From NCBI GenBank assembly GCA_024228935.1, contig JAAESX010000255.1, forward strand, positions 1 through 64,000: 64,000 nucleotides of DNA, written 5' to 3'. The number at the start of each line of letters is the position of its first letter. Position 1 is the first letter of the stretch. The notes beneath the pieces were generated by a model that was given only the letters and a program-made list of their open reading frames with translations, had not been told where the DNA came from and made no database searches. Below are positions 34,340 to 42,928 of the stretch, piece after piece. This DNA comes from Pseudomonadota bacterium (GTDB lineage Bacteria > Myxococcota_A > UBA796 > CAJQPC01). The position numbers were made by a program, and so were the translations under genes.

Positions 34340-35482
34340 TCAGCTGGCCTTCCGCAGGTGCAGGCTGGGATCGAAGATCTCGGGCCGACCCAGGTGGTAG
34401 CCCTGCAGCAGATGGATGCCGCACTCGCGAAGGGTCTGGGCCTCGGCCGCGGTCTCGACACCCTCGCCGAGCACGCGGGCGCCGGTGGCGTCCCCGAACT
34501 TCACGAGCAGGTCGACCAGCCGCTGCTTGCGCGGTTCCTTGTCGCAGTTCCGCACGATCGACATGTCGATCTTGATGTACGTCGGCTGCAGGTCGGCCAG
34601 CACCGAGAGCGAGTTGTACCCGGCACCCAGGTCGTCGACCGCGATGGCGAAGCCGTGTGCCTGGAGCTCCTCGACGGACTTCTCCCAGCCGCCGATGCCC
34701 TGGAGCCGGCTGCGCTCGGTGATCTCGATGGCGCAGCGCTCCGAGTGCGGGAGCACCGGGGCGAGGCCGGACATCAGCGTGTCCATGTCGCCGAGCTGGG
34801 TCGGGGCGAGGTTGATGAACAGGTGCACCTCGGGGTGCAGGACGTCCAGGATCTCACCGGCCCGTCGGCAGACCTCGGCGCCGAGCTCATGCATCATGTC
34901 GTGCCGATCGGCGACCCGGAGCACCGGCATGGGGCCGTCCAGGATGCAGTGGCTCGAGCGCAGGAGCGCCTCGTACGCGAAGATCGAGCCGTCGTCAGCG
35001 TTGATGATGGGCTGCAGGGCCATGCGGATGAAGCCCTCGCGCAGGCACGCCTCGAGCATGCTGCGCTCGCTCTCCTCGACCGCCTTCTGCTGGGCCTGTC
35101 GGACCGAGGCCATGCGACGGACCGAGGCGTAGGCCTCGCCCAGATGTCGCAGGAAGTCGCGGGCCGCGAACGGCTTCTCGACCACACGCAGGACCTCGCC
35201 GCGGTTCACCGCCTCGACGATCATCGGGAAGTCGGTGCTGCCGGTCATCAGCATGCGGATGCAGCCCGGCTGGGCCTCGCGGATCTGACTGAGCACGCGC
35301 AGGCCGTCGAGGCCCGGCATGTCGTAGTCCACGACCGCCACGTCGAAGGCGTGCTCCTGCAATCGCCGCAGCGCCTCGTGGCCATCCGACGCCGTCACCA
35401 CACGCAGCCCTTCGCTCACGAGGACGCGGCGCAGGCTTCGGCAGATGATCGGGTCGTCGTCGACGATGAGAATGTGGTTCAT
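34340..35482 (-). CDS. Response regulator with EAL c-di-GMP phosphodiesterase domain
   Basis: A 380-residue protein. The receiver domain (1-120) has acidic residues in VDDD, the phospho-acceptor in VVDYDMPGLDGL, the T/S switch (LMTGST) and the lysine in VVEKPF. The EAL domain (about 140-375) keeps every catalytic element: YEALLR, FINLAP, IEITER, DDLGAGYNSL, IKID, GEGVET and LLQGYHLGRP. It should therefore hydrolyse c-di-GMP to pGpG under phosphorylation control. No histidine kinase is adjacent. A GGGGAGA site precedes the ATG. It is divergent from the beta-helix gene. Confidence 0.92.
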   Translation of the reverse strand: MNHILIVDDDPIICRSLRRVLVSEGLRVVTASDGHEALRRLQEHAFDVAVVDYDMPGLDGLRVLSQIREAQPGCIRMLMTGSTDFPMIVEAVNRGEVLRVVEKPFAARDFLRHLGEAYASVRRMASVRQAQQKAVEESERSMLEACLREGFIRMALQPIINADDGSIFAYEALLRSSHCILDGPMPVLRVADRHDMMHELGAEVCRRAGEILDVLHPEVHLFINLAPTQLGDMDTLMSGLAPVLPHSERCAIEITERSRLQGIGGWEKSVEELQAHGFAIAVDDLGAGYNSLSVLADLQPTYIKIDMSIVRNCDKEPRKQRLVDLLVKFGDATGARVLGEGVETAAEAQTLRECGIHLLQGYHLGRPEIFDPSLHLRKAS

Positions 35483-35525
35483 GACGGACTGTCTCCCCTG
35501 GATGTCGGTCTCCTCGGATCACAGG

Positions 35526-35531
35526 TAGGGT
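35526..35531 (+). promoter_or_regulatory. Candidate leaderless -10 element of the beta-helix protein gene
   Basis: TAGGGT ends 6 nt before the ATG at 35538 (gap TGGTTG). No clear -35 was found at the expected distance. Confidence 0.4.
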
Positions 35532-35537
35532 TGGTTG

Positions 35538-38500
35538 ATGCTCGGCCTGTTCTTCGTCACCGCGAGTCATGCCGATCGGCTCGTCGTCGACGCGTCGGAC
35601 GCAGGGGATCACCTGGAGATCCAGGACGCGATCGATGTCGCGATCCCCGGCGATCACATCGTCGTTCGAGCCGGCACGTACGAGACCGTCCAGATCACGG
35701 GCACCGCCGTCCCCATCGTCGGACTGGCCGCCGCCGAGGACGTCTGGATCGAGACCGCGGACTACTGGGGCGTCTACACCTCGAGCGCCGATCCGCTGCG
35801 GCTCGAGGGCATCAGCGTGACCGCGTCCAACAGCGGGGTCTACGGCAACCGCGCCGGGCCGGTCCACCTGCGGGACGTCCGGGCCTTCGACGCCATCTAC
35901 GGCCTGTACGCCTACCAGGGCGATGCCTGGACGGTCGAGTCGGTCATCGTCGGCGGCTCCACCACGTACGGGCTGTACCTGTACAACAACAGCGCGACCG
36001 TCGACCAGGCCACGTTCGTGGGCAACACGACGCACATCAACACCCGCTACGGCACGGTCGAGATCGACGGCGTCATCGGCACGGACGGCATCCCGATCCT
36101 GTCGTGCACCAGCGGCACGATCCAGCTGACGGACGCGCTCTTCGGCGACGTGTCCGGGACGCTCCCCAGCTGCGTGAGCGCCTCGGGCCTTCTGTGGGGC
36201 TTCGACCCCCTGCTCGACTGGACCGACGACGACGTCTGGGACGACAGCTTCGAGCTCGACGAGGACAGCCCGGCGCTGGACTTCATCAGCGGCTGCACCG
36301 ATCAGGACGGCACCGACTGCGATCTCGGCGCGCTGGGCGGCGAATGGGGCTCGGACACCGACAGCGACGCCGACGGCCTGCCGGACACGTGGGAGCTCGC
36401 CCAGGGGCTCAGCGACGCGCTGGACGACGGGGTGGACGACGAGGACGGGGACGGCCTCGACAACCTGGGCGAGTACCTCTACGGCACTGACCTGTGGGAC
36501 GCCGACACCGACGGAGATGGCATCGACGACCTGGACGAGCTCCAGGGCGGCTTCGACCCGCTCGACGCCGCCGACCAGCTCCCGACCGCCCGACTCGCTG
36601 CGCCGGAGACCGGGCTCGTCGGACAGCTCGTGGTCCTGAACGCCTCGACGAGCTCGGACCCGGTGGGCCAGGCGCTGACCACCACCTGGCGCGTCACGGA
36701 CCAGCCCGCCGGCAGCGCGACGGTCTCCATCCCGGACGGCTCGTTCGGCCTCGTCACCCCCGATGTGGCCGGCAACTGGATCTTCGAGGTCACGGTCGAC
36801 GACGGCACGAACACCTCGACGGCGTCCGCCACGGTCCGGGTCTTCGAGGGCAGCACCATCCGCGTGCCCGAGGACTACCCGACGCTGGACGAGGTCATCG
36901 ACTTCCTGCCGCACGGCACGACCCTGCTCCTGGGAGCGGGCGAGCACGAGATCTCGAGCGCGCACAGCCTGACCTCCCCCCTGACGATCCAGGGCGTCGG
37001 GCGCGACGAGACGGTCATCACCCTCGGCGGGCGCCTGGACTCCACGAGCGACCTGCGGCTGTTGGACCTGACCATCGAGGGCGACACGCTCCAGGTGCGG
37101 GACCTGCTCGAGCTGTCGTCCGTCACCGTGCGGTACCCGGAAGGGACCGCGCTCGACGTCCGCGGGGCTCTAATCGCCTGGGACGTCCTCATCGAAGGGG
37201 CCATCGGGCTCCTGGCGCTCGACTCCTTCGTCCACGTCGGCCACGGCCGGTTCGAGACGGACACGGGCCGCGCCGTCTTCGCCTCGAACTCGAGCGTGCG
37301 CCTGGAAGGGCTGGCCATCGACACGGACATGGGCGTGGAGCTGACGGGCGGCGACGCGCTGCTCGCGAACCTGAGCCTGTCCGGCGGGCGCGGGCTCTAC
37401 ACGAACGGCACGACGCTCGAGGGGAGCCACCTCTACTTCCACGCCCTGGACACCAGCTTCGACTGCGACGGCTCGGCCACAGCGCGGCTGGACTTCGTGG
37501 TGTTCCACGACGCGCAGGACGCGCAGAACGTGCAGGACTGCGGGATCCTGCGCCGGTACGAGGACAGCGACGGGCTGGACGCCGACCTGGTGCCGCTCGT
37601 GACCAGCGACGCATGGGACGGGGGCGACTGGCGCAAGACCGACCCGGACGGGACCCCGCTCGACATCGGGATGACCGGCGGCCGCTTCGGCAACAAGTAC
37701 GACCATGGGCTGGCCGATCCCTACGCCGATGCCGACGCCGACGGCCTGATCGCGGTGAGCGAGTGGGTGCTGGGGACCTCGGACGACATGGCCGACAGCG
37801 ACGGCGACGGTGTGCCCGATCCCCAGGAGCTCCAGGTCGGCGAGGACCCCGCGGACCCCACCGACCGGCTCCCGGCGACCGTCACGCCCGCCCGCCGCGC
37901 CTCGGTCGACGACCCCGTCACCCTGGTGCTCTCCGAGCTCGCGGCCTGCGAGGTGGAGTGGGACGACGGAACGGCTGGCGTGGCCCGCAGCGTCGACACC
38001 TCGGCTCCAGGCCAGGAGGACATCACCTGGTCAGCGACCTGTGGAGACGGCGTGCTCAGCGGCACCTGGACCGTCCTCGTCGAGCAGGAGGTCGCCGTGC
38101 CCGGAGACGTGGCGGACCTGGAGACCGCGCTGGCCCAGGCCGAGCCCTGGCACCGGTTGCTGCTGGCGTCGGGCGAGCACGTCGGCGACGTCACCGAGTC
38201 CCTGGCCATCGTCGGCGAGGGTCCCGACACCGTCCTGGTCGGCGACGTCGACATGGACGTCGCGGGCCTGCTGTCCGACCTCGCCGTCGTCGGCGAGGTC
38301 CGGATGGACGCCGGCTCGCTCGGACCGCTCGCCGTCCAGGGCGACCTGTGGACCGGCTCGGCCGGTGGTCGCGCGGTCCTCGTCGAAGGCGACCTGCACA
38401 TCGTGGATGGCGCCAGCCTGCGCAACCTGACCGTCGATGGCGACCTCATCGGCTACACCGCCGGTCTGGGTGCCGCGGCCGTGACCGGCTCGGTGCGCGT

Positions 38501-40157
38501 CGACGAAGGCGCTCCCCTGGCGTACGTGAAGTCCTTGGACAACCTGGGTTTTCTCCCGTTCATCAGCGACGAGATCCTGGAACCCTGGCCGGGCTCTGAG
38601 CTGTGGGACGCGGGCAGCGAGCGCGAACAGGAGGCCGACGTCGACGGCTCGCTCGAGGACATCGGCTACACCGGCGGCCCCGAGGCGTGGCCCCCCGACG
38701 CCGACGAGGACGGCATGAACGACCGGTGGGAGGCGCTGTACGGCATCGACGGCCCCGGCGTCGACACCGACGGTGACGGGCTGTTCAACATCCAGGAGTT
38801 CGAGCTCCTGACCGATCCGACGAGCGTCGACACCGACGGCGACCGCATCCCGGACGGCGAGGACGACGACCCCCTCGTCCCGCGCGGCGACGGGCTCGTG
38901 ACCCGACTGGCGATCGATGACCACCACCCCTGGCCCGGCCAGACGGTGACCGTCTCGGCGGCCGGCACCTGGGACCCGCTGGGGAGCGACCTGGCCGCCC
39001 ACTGGACCATCTCCGGCCCTCCCGGTCAGGACCTGATCGAGGGCGACGGCACCACGCTGTCCTTCGTCGCCGAGCACCCCGGCCGCTACGCCATCGTGCT
39101 GACGGTCGAGACCGCCGACGGGCTGGTCGCCGAGCTGACCGACGACGTCTACGCGCGGATGGAGGTCTCCGCGGGCAACGGCGACGAGCTCATCTCGGTC
39201 ATCGACGAGGCCCTGCCCGGCTCGATGATCGTCATCGAGGACGGCAGCCTGGCGACGAACCTGGTCATCGACAAGGACCTGGTGATCAGCCACCGGGAGG
39301 GCAGCCGCGGCGGCGTGATCGACGGCCTGCTCGAGACCCCGGTCATCACGATCCTGGGCGGCGCCCACGTGCTGCTCGAGGACGTCAGCGTGCGCTCGAC
39401 CGACGGCGCCTACGTCGTCCAGGTCCTGGACGGCACGCTGGGGATGCGGCGCGCCCGGCTGCACGGCGGTCTGGCCTCGTTCGCGGTGACCGACGGCCGC
39501 GTGGACGCCCACAACAGCGTGTTCGTCGCCGGGGACATGGTCGCGGTCGCGAGCAACAGCGTGGTCTCGCTCCAGAACTGCGTGCTCGGCTACCCCGAGG
39601 ACATCGAGACCACGACCGCGCCGATCTTCCTGCAGGCCAGCGATCTGCGCGTGGACGGCTCGGTGTTCGTCTGGACCGCGCCGCACCTCCAGGCGGTCAA
39701 CTGCGGTGTCTGCACGGCCTCGTTCGCGAACTCCATCGTGCCGGACGCGACGTTCCTCGACGCCAGCGCGCACGTCACGAGCTCGAACATCCTCGACGCC
39801 GAGCCGATGTTCCTTCTCCGCCCGGATCAGGCCGAGCGACCCGGCCTCGCCGATCTGCGCTTGTCCGGCGACAGCCCCGGAAAGGACGCGCTGGACTGGG
39901 AGCTCGATCTGGACGGCTCGCCAGGCGACATCGGCGTGCACGGCGGCCGCTACGGCGACTGGCCGGACGTGGACGACGACCGCGACGGCTACACGAACCT
40001 CGACGGGGACTGCGACGACGCGGACCGGAACGTCATCCCGGACCTGTGGACCGGCGCCTGTCCGGCCGGCGAGGGCTGCTCGACGGCGCCGGTGCCCCCG
40101 GCCCTGCTGGCCGTTCTCCTCGTGGCTGTCACCACACGGAGGCGAAGGCTCGGTTAG
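35538..40157 (+). CDS. Large modular beta-helix / TSP3-repeat surface protein with CTERM tail
   Basis: A 1539-residue exported protein. After a short signal peptide (LGLFFVTASHA) come right-handed beta-helix-like repeats. Calcium-binding DxDxDG (thrombospondin type 3-like) blocks sit near residues 272-345, 728-778 and 1053-1118, PKD-like segments near 350-437 and 1120-1205, and a MopE-type DRDGYTNLDGDCDD near 1480. The C-terminus has a Cys-containing motif (GEGCSTAP), a hydrophobic helix and TRRRR, matching MYXO-CTERM-like sorting tails. The protein is probably anchored to the cell surface as an adhesin or structural protein. A TTG codon at 35535 is an alternative start. Confidence 0.85.
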   Translation: MLGLFFVTASHADRLVVDASDAGDHLEIQDAIDVAIPGDHIVVRAGTYETVQITGTAVPIVGLAAAEDVWIETADYWGVYTSSADPLRLEGISVTASNSGVYGNRAGPVHLRDVRAFDAIYGLYAYQGDAWTVESVIVGGSTTYGLYLYNNSATVDQATFVGNTTHINTRYGTVEIDGVIGTDGIPILSCTSGTIQLTDALFGDVSGTLPSCVSASGLLWGFDPLLDWTDDDVWDDSFELDEDSPALDFISGCTDQDGTDCDLGALGGEWGSDTDSDADGLPDTWELAQGLSDALDDGVDDEDGDGLDNLGEYLYGTDLWDADTDGDGIDDLDELQGGFDPLDAADQLPTARLAAPETGLVGQLVVLNASTSSDPVGQALTTTWRVTDQPAGSATVSIPDGSFGLVTPDVAGNWIFEVTVDDGTNTSTASATVRVFEGSTIRVPEDYPTLDEVIDFLPHGTTLLLGAGEHEISSAHSLTSPLTIQGVGRDETVITLGGRLDSTSDLRLLDLTIEGDTLQVRDLLELSSVTVRYPEGTALDVRGALIAWDVLIEGAIGLLALDSFVHVGHGRFETDTGRAVFASNSSVRLEGLAIDTDMGVELTGGDALLANLSLSGGRGLYTNGTTLEGSHLYFHALDTSFDCDGSATARLDFVVFHDAQDAQNVQDCGILRRYEDSDGLDADLVPLVTSDAWDGGDWRKTDPDGTPLDIGMTGGRFGNKYDHGLADPYADADADGLIAVSEWVLGTSDDMADSDGDGVPDPQELQVGEDPADPTDRLPATVTPARRASVDDPVTLVLSELAACEVEWDDGTAGVARSVDTSAPGQEDITWSATCGDGVLSGTWTVLVEQEVAVPGDVADLETALAQAEPWHRLLLASGEHVGDVTESLAIVGEGPDTVLVGDVDMDVAGLLSDLAVVGEVRMDAGSLGPLAVQGDLWTGSAGGRAVLVEGDLHIVDGASLRNLTVDGDLIGYTAGLGAAAVTGSVRVDEGAPLAYVKSLDNLGFLPFISDEILEPWPGSELWDAGSEREQEADVDGSLEDIGYTGGPEAWPPDADEDGMNDRWEALYGIDGPGVDTDGDGLFNIQEFELLTDPTSVDTDGDRIPDGEDDDPLVPRGDGLVTRLAIDDHHPWPGQTVTVSAAGTWDPLGSDLAAHWTISGPPGQDLIEGDGTTLSFVAEHPGRYAIVLTVETADGLVAELTDDVYARMEVSAGNGDELISVIDEALPGSMIVIEDGSLATNLVIDKDLVISHREGSRGGVIDGLLETPVITILGGAHVLLEDVSVRSTDGAYVVQVLDGTLGMRRARLHGGLASFAVTDGRVDAHNSVFVAGDMVAVASNSVVSLQNCVLGYPEDIETTTAPIFLQASDLRVDGSVFVWTAPHLQAVNCGVCTASFANSIVPDATFLDASAHVTSSNILDAEPMFLLRPDQAERPGLADLRLSGDSPGKDALDWELDLDGSPGDIGVHGGRYGDWPDVDDDRDGYTNLDGDCDDADRNVIPDLWTGACPAGEGCSTAPVPPALLAVLLVAVTTRRRRLG

Positions 40158-40166
40158 CGCGCGCCC

Positions 40167-41366
40167 ATGATTCGTGTGCTCATCGCCGACAAGCTGTCCG
40201 ACTCCGCCCGGACCCGGCTCCAGGAAGCCCAGATCGAGGTCCTCTTCGAGCCGACGCTCAAGGGCGAGACGCTCGTCGCCGCCCTGGCCGAGCACGACCC
40301 CGACGTGCTGGTGGTCCGCTCGACCAAGGTCCAGGCCGAGCACTTCGCCGCCGCCAGCGCGCTGCAGCTCGTCGTGCGAGCCGGAGCCGGCGTCAACACG
40401 ATCGACCTGGCCGTCGCCTCGAGCAAGGGCGTCTACGTCAGCAACTGCCCGGGGATGAACGCGGTCGCAGTAGCCGAGCTGGCCTTCGCCCACATCCTCA
40501 ACGCCGACCGCCGGGTCGCGGACGCGGTCGCCGATCTGCGCGCCGGCACCTGGAAGAAGAAGGAGTACGCCAAGGCCCGGGGGCTCAAGGGGCGGACGCT
40601 CGGCGTCATCGGCGTCGGCAGCATCGGGCGCGAGCTCATCCGCCGCGGCCTGGCGTTCGAGATGGACGTGGTGGCGTGGAGCCCCTCGCTGACCGACGAC
40701 AAGGCCGACGCCCTGGGGGTCCGCCGGGCCGAGCACGTGCAGGACCTGGCTCGCCAGTCCGACGTCGTGAGCGTGCACCTGGCTCTGAACCCCGCCACCC
40801 GGAACTTCGTCGGCAAGTCCGTGTTCGACGCGCTGAAGCCCGGCGCGATCTTCGTGAACACCAGCCGGGGCCAGGTCGTCGACGAGGCCGCCCTGGCCGA
40901 GGCGGTGGGTCGAGGACTGCGCGCCGGACTCGACGTCTTCTGCGGCGAGCCGGCCACCGATGGGGACTGGACGACGCCTCTCGCGGCGCTCCCCGGCGTG
41001 TACGGGACCCACCACGTGGGCGCCTCGACCGAGCAGGCCCAGGAGGCCGTGGCCGAGGAGGCCGCCCGCGTCATCGTCGAGTGGAACCACACCGGCGAGG
41101 CCCCGAACTGCGTGAACCTGGCCAAGGTCACCGCCGCCACGCACCTGCTCGTCGTCCGCCACGTGGACCGGGTGGGGGTGCTCGCCGCGGTGCTCGGCCT
41201 GCTGCGCGAGTACGACATCAACGTCCAGCAGATGGAGAACGTCATCTTCAGCGGAGGCGCGGCAGCGCTGGCTCGGATCCAGCTCGCCTCGGCCCCGCCG
41301 ATGGCCGCGACCCAGGCGCTGAAGGCGATGGATCCCATCTACGACGCGAAGCTCCTGGAGATCTGA
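40167..41366 (+). CDS. serA: D-3-phosphoglycerate dehydrogenase
   Basis: A 399-residue SerA, the first step of serine synthesis (3-phosphoglycerate to phosphohydroxypyruvate, NAD+-linked). It has the cofactor loop GVIGVGSIGREL, the arginine-bearing NTSRGQVVDE and the catalytic histidine in GTHHVGAS. A C-terminal ACT domain (HVDRVGVLAAVLGLLREYDI) could mediate feedback by serine. The stop overlaps serC by one base, giving a serine-synthesis pair. Confidence 0.95.
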   Translation: MIRVLIADKLSDSARTRLQEAQIEVLFEPTLKGETLVAALAEHDPDVLVVRSTKVQAEHFAAASALQLVVRAGAGVNTIDLAVASSKGVYVSNCPGMNAVAVAELAFAHILNADRRVADAVADLRAGTWKKKEYAKARGLKGRTLGVIGVGSIGRELIRRGLAFEMDVVAWSPSLTDDKADALGVRRAEHVQDLARQSDVVSVHLALNPATRNFVGKSVFDALKPGAIFVNTSRGQVVDEAALAEAVGRGLRAGLDVFCGEPATDGDWTTPLAALPGVYGTHHVGASTEQAQEAVAEEAARVIVEWNHTGEAPNCVNLAKVTAATHLLVVRHVDRVGVLAAVLGLLREYDINVQQMENVIFSGGAAALARIQLASAPPMAATQALKAMDPIYDAKLLEI

Positions 41367-42433
41367 TGCGCATCCACAACTTCTCCGCAGGGCCCGCCGT
41401 CCTGCCGGTCCCCGTCCTCGAGGAGCTCCGCGAGAACCTGCTCGAGCTGAACGGCTCGGGCATCGGCCTCATGGAGTGCAGCCACCGGAGCGCGGTCTTC
41501 CAGGCCGTCATCGACGGGGCGATGGAGCGGGTCCGCCGCGTGCTGGCGCTCCCCGAGAGCCACACCGTGCTGTTCCTCCAGGGCGGCGCCTCGATGCAGT
41601 TCCTGATGCTCGCCCAGAACCTGCTCCAGGGCGGGACGGCGGACTACATCGACACGGGCACGTGGTCGGCGAAGGCCGTGAAGGAAGCGAAGCGGTTCGG
41701 CACGGTCAACGTGCCGTACTCGGGCGCGGACAGCGCGTACGTCTCGGTCCCCCGTGATTGGGCCCACTCCGACGACGTCGTCTACACGCACTACACCTCG
41801 AACAACACCGTCCGCGGGACCCAGTTCCAGTCGGTCCCGAGCTCGCCCGGCCTGCTCGTCTGTGACGCCAGCAGCGACGTCGCCAGCAAGCCGATGGACG
41901 GCTCGCGGTTCGACCTGCTGTACGCCGGCGCCCAGAAGAACCTCGGCCCCAGCGGCGTGACCCTGGTCTGCCTGTCCGAGCGCGCGCTGGAGCGGGCTCG
42001 GTCGGCGGATACCCCGACGATGCTCGACTACGGCGTGCACGCGGCGAAGGGCTCGATGTTCAACACGCCCAACACGCTCGGCATCTTCGTCATCGAGCGG
42101 ATGCTGGCCTGGGTCGAGGCCCAGGGGCTCGACGCCGTCGGCGCCACGAACGCGCGCAAGGCGAGCTCGCTCTACGACCTGTTCGACAGCTCGGACTTCT
42201 GGCAGGGCTGCGCGGACGTCGACAGCCGCTCGCAGATGAACGTCACCTGGCGCCTGCGCGATGACTCCCTGACCGCGCCGCTGGTCGAGCAGGCCCTGTC
42301 CGCGGGCTTCTCCGGCCTGAAGGGCCATCGCTCGGTGGGCGGCCTTCGTGCGAGCATCTACAACGCCTGTCCCGAGGCCAGCGTCACCGCGCTGGTCGAC
42401 TTCCTGAAGGAGTTCGAGAGAACCCATGGCTGA
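41366..42433 (+). CDS. serC: Phosphoserine aminotransferase
   Basis: A 355-residue PLP-dependent SerC converting phosphohydroxypyruvate to phosphoserine. The N-terminus NFSAGPAVLPVPVL, the substrate loop GIGLMECSHRS, the cofactor region LLFLQGGAS-like VLFLQGGASMQF and the PLP lysine in YAGAQKNLGPSG are typical. The C-terminal GHRSVGGLRASIYNA is intact. Translated directly after serA (one-base overlap) and overlapping the DUF1292 gene by eight bases. Confidence 0.96.
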   Translation: MRIHNFSAGPAVLPVPVLEELRENLLELNGSGIGLMECSHRSAVFQAVIDGAMERVRRVLALPESHTVLFLQGGASMQFLMLAQNLLQGGTADYIDTGTWSAKAVKEAKRFGTVNVPYSGADSAYVSVPRDWAHSDDVVYTHYTSNNTVRGTQFQSVPSSPGLLVCDASSDVASKPMDGSRFDLLYAGAQKNLGPSGVTLVCLSERALERARSADTPTMLDYGVHAAKGSMFNTPNTLGIFVIERMLAWVEAQGLDAVGATNARKASSLYDLFDSSDFWQGCADVDSRSQMNVTWRLRDDSLTAPLVEQALSAGFSGLKGHRSVGGLRASIYNACPEASVTALVDFLKEFERTHG

Positions 42434-42749
42434 CACCGACACCACTGAACATGATGTGATCGTCCTCGAAGACGCCGACGGCAACGAGGTCGAGTTCGCG
42501 ATGCTCGGCATCGTGGAGCTCGAGGGCGAGGGCCAGTTCGCCCTGCTCGCTCCCACCTGGCAGCTCGAGCTCGACGAAGACGCCCAGCTCGAGGTCTACA
42601 TCTTCCGCTACCTCTACAACGACGAGGACGGGAGCGAGGACTTCGGCGCGGTCGAGGACGACGGCCTGGTCGAGCGGGTCGGCGCGATCGCCGAGGCCCA
42701 GCTCTTCACGGTCGAGGAAGGCGAGACCGAGCCCGAGGCGGAGGCCTAG
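42426..42749 (+). CDS. DUF1292 protein
   Basis: A 107-residue acidic protein matching DUF1292 (YrzB-like): VIVLEDADGNEVEFAMLGIV at the N-terminus and VYIFRYLYNDEDGSEDF in the middle. The function of the family is unknown. It overlaps the end of serC by eight bases and is likely translated as part of the serA-serC unit. The stop codon lies at the very edge of the dispersed repeat at 42748. Confidence 0.75.
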   Translation: MADTDTTEHDVIVLEDADGNEVEFAMLGIVELEGEGQFALLAPTWQLELDEDAQLEVYIFRYLYNDEDGSEDFGAVEDDGLVERVGAIAEAQLFTVEEGETEPEAEA

Positions 42750-42889
42750 AAGCCCGAGGCTGACGGTCACCCGGCGCGTTGTGCGTCGCTGGGTGCGCAG
42801 AAGCCCGAGGCTGACGGTCACCCGGCGAGAACTGCGTCGGCTATCGGCCCGCACTCACCAGGACGCCCTCGGCTCGTGGTCACCCCGCG
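42748..42889. repeat. Second locus of the dispersed repeat, 51-bp period
   Basis: Two units (42748-42776 and 42799-42827) are identical over 29 bp and spaced by 51 bp, the same period as at 10.3 kb. The 34-bp segment 42805-42838 matches the reverse complement of the 10.3-kb unit at 31 of 34 positions, with shared ends CCGAGGCTGACGGTCA and AGAACTGCGTC. A degenerate third copy lies at 42866-42889. It fills the gap between converging genes and contains no other feature I can see. Confidence 0.75.
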
Positions 42890-42928
42890 ACCAGCAGGCG
42901 GCGGCGACCGAGAATCCGAGTAGTCGAG

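Noticed and set aside
40154..40159. TTAGCG before serA, and the same string before the first cupin gene, as leaderless -10 boxes
   Set aside because: In both cases the TAG is the stop codon of the upstream gene, so the match may be coincidental; not counted in the leaderless set.
38031..41162. 1043-codon antisense open frame over the beta-helix gene and serA
   Set aside because: serA is unmistakable on the plus strand; the antisense frame is a GC-driven artefact.
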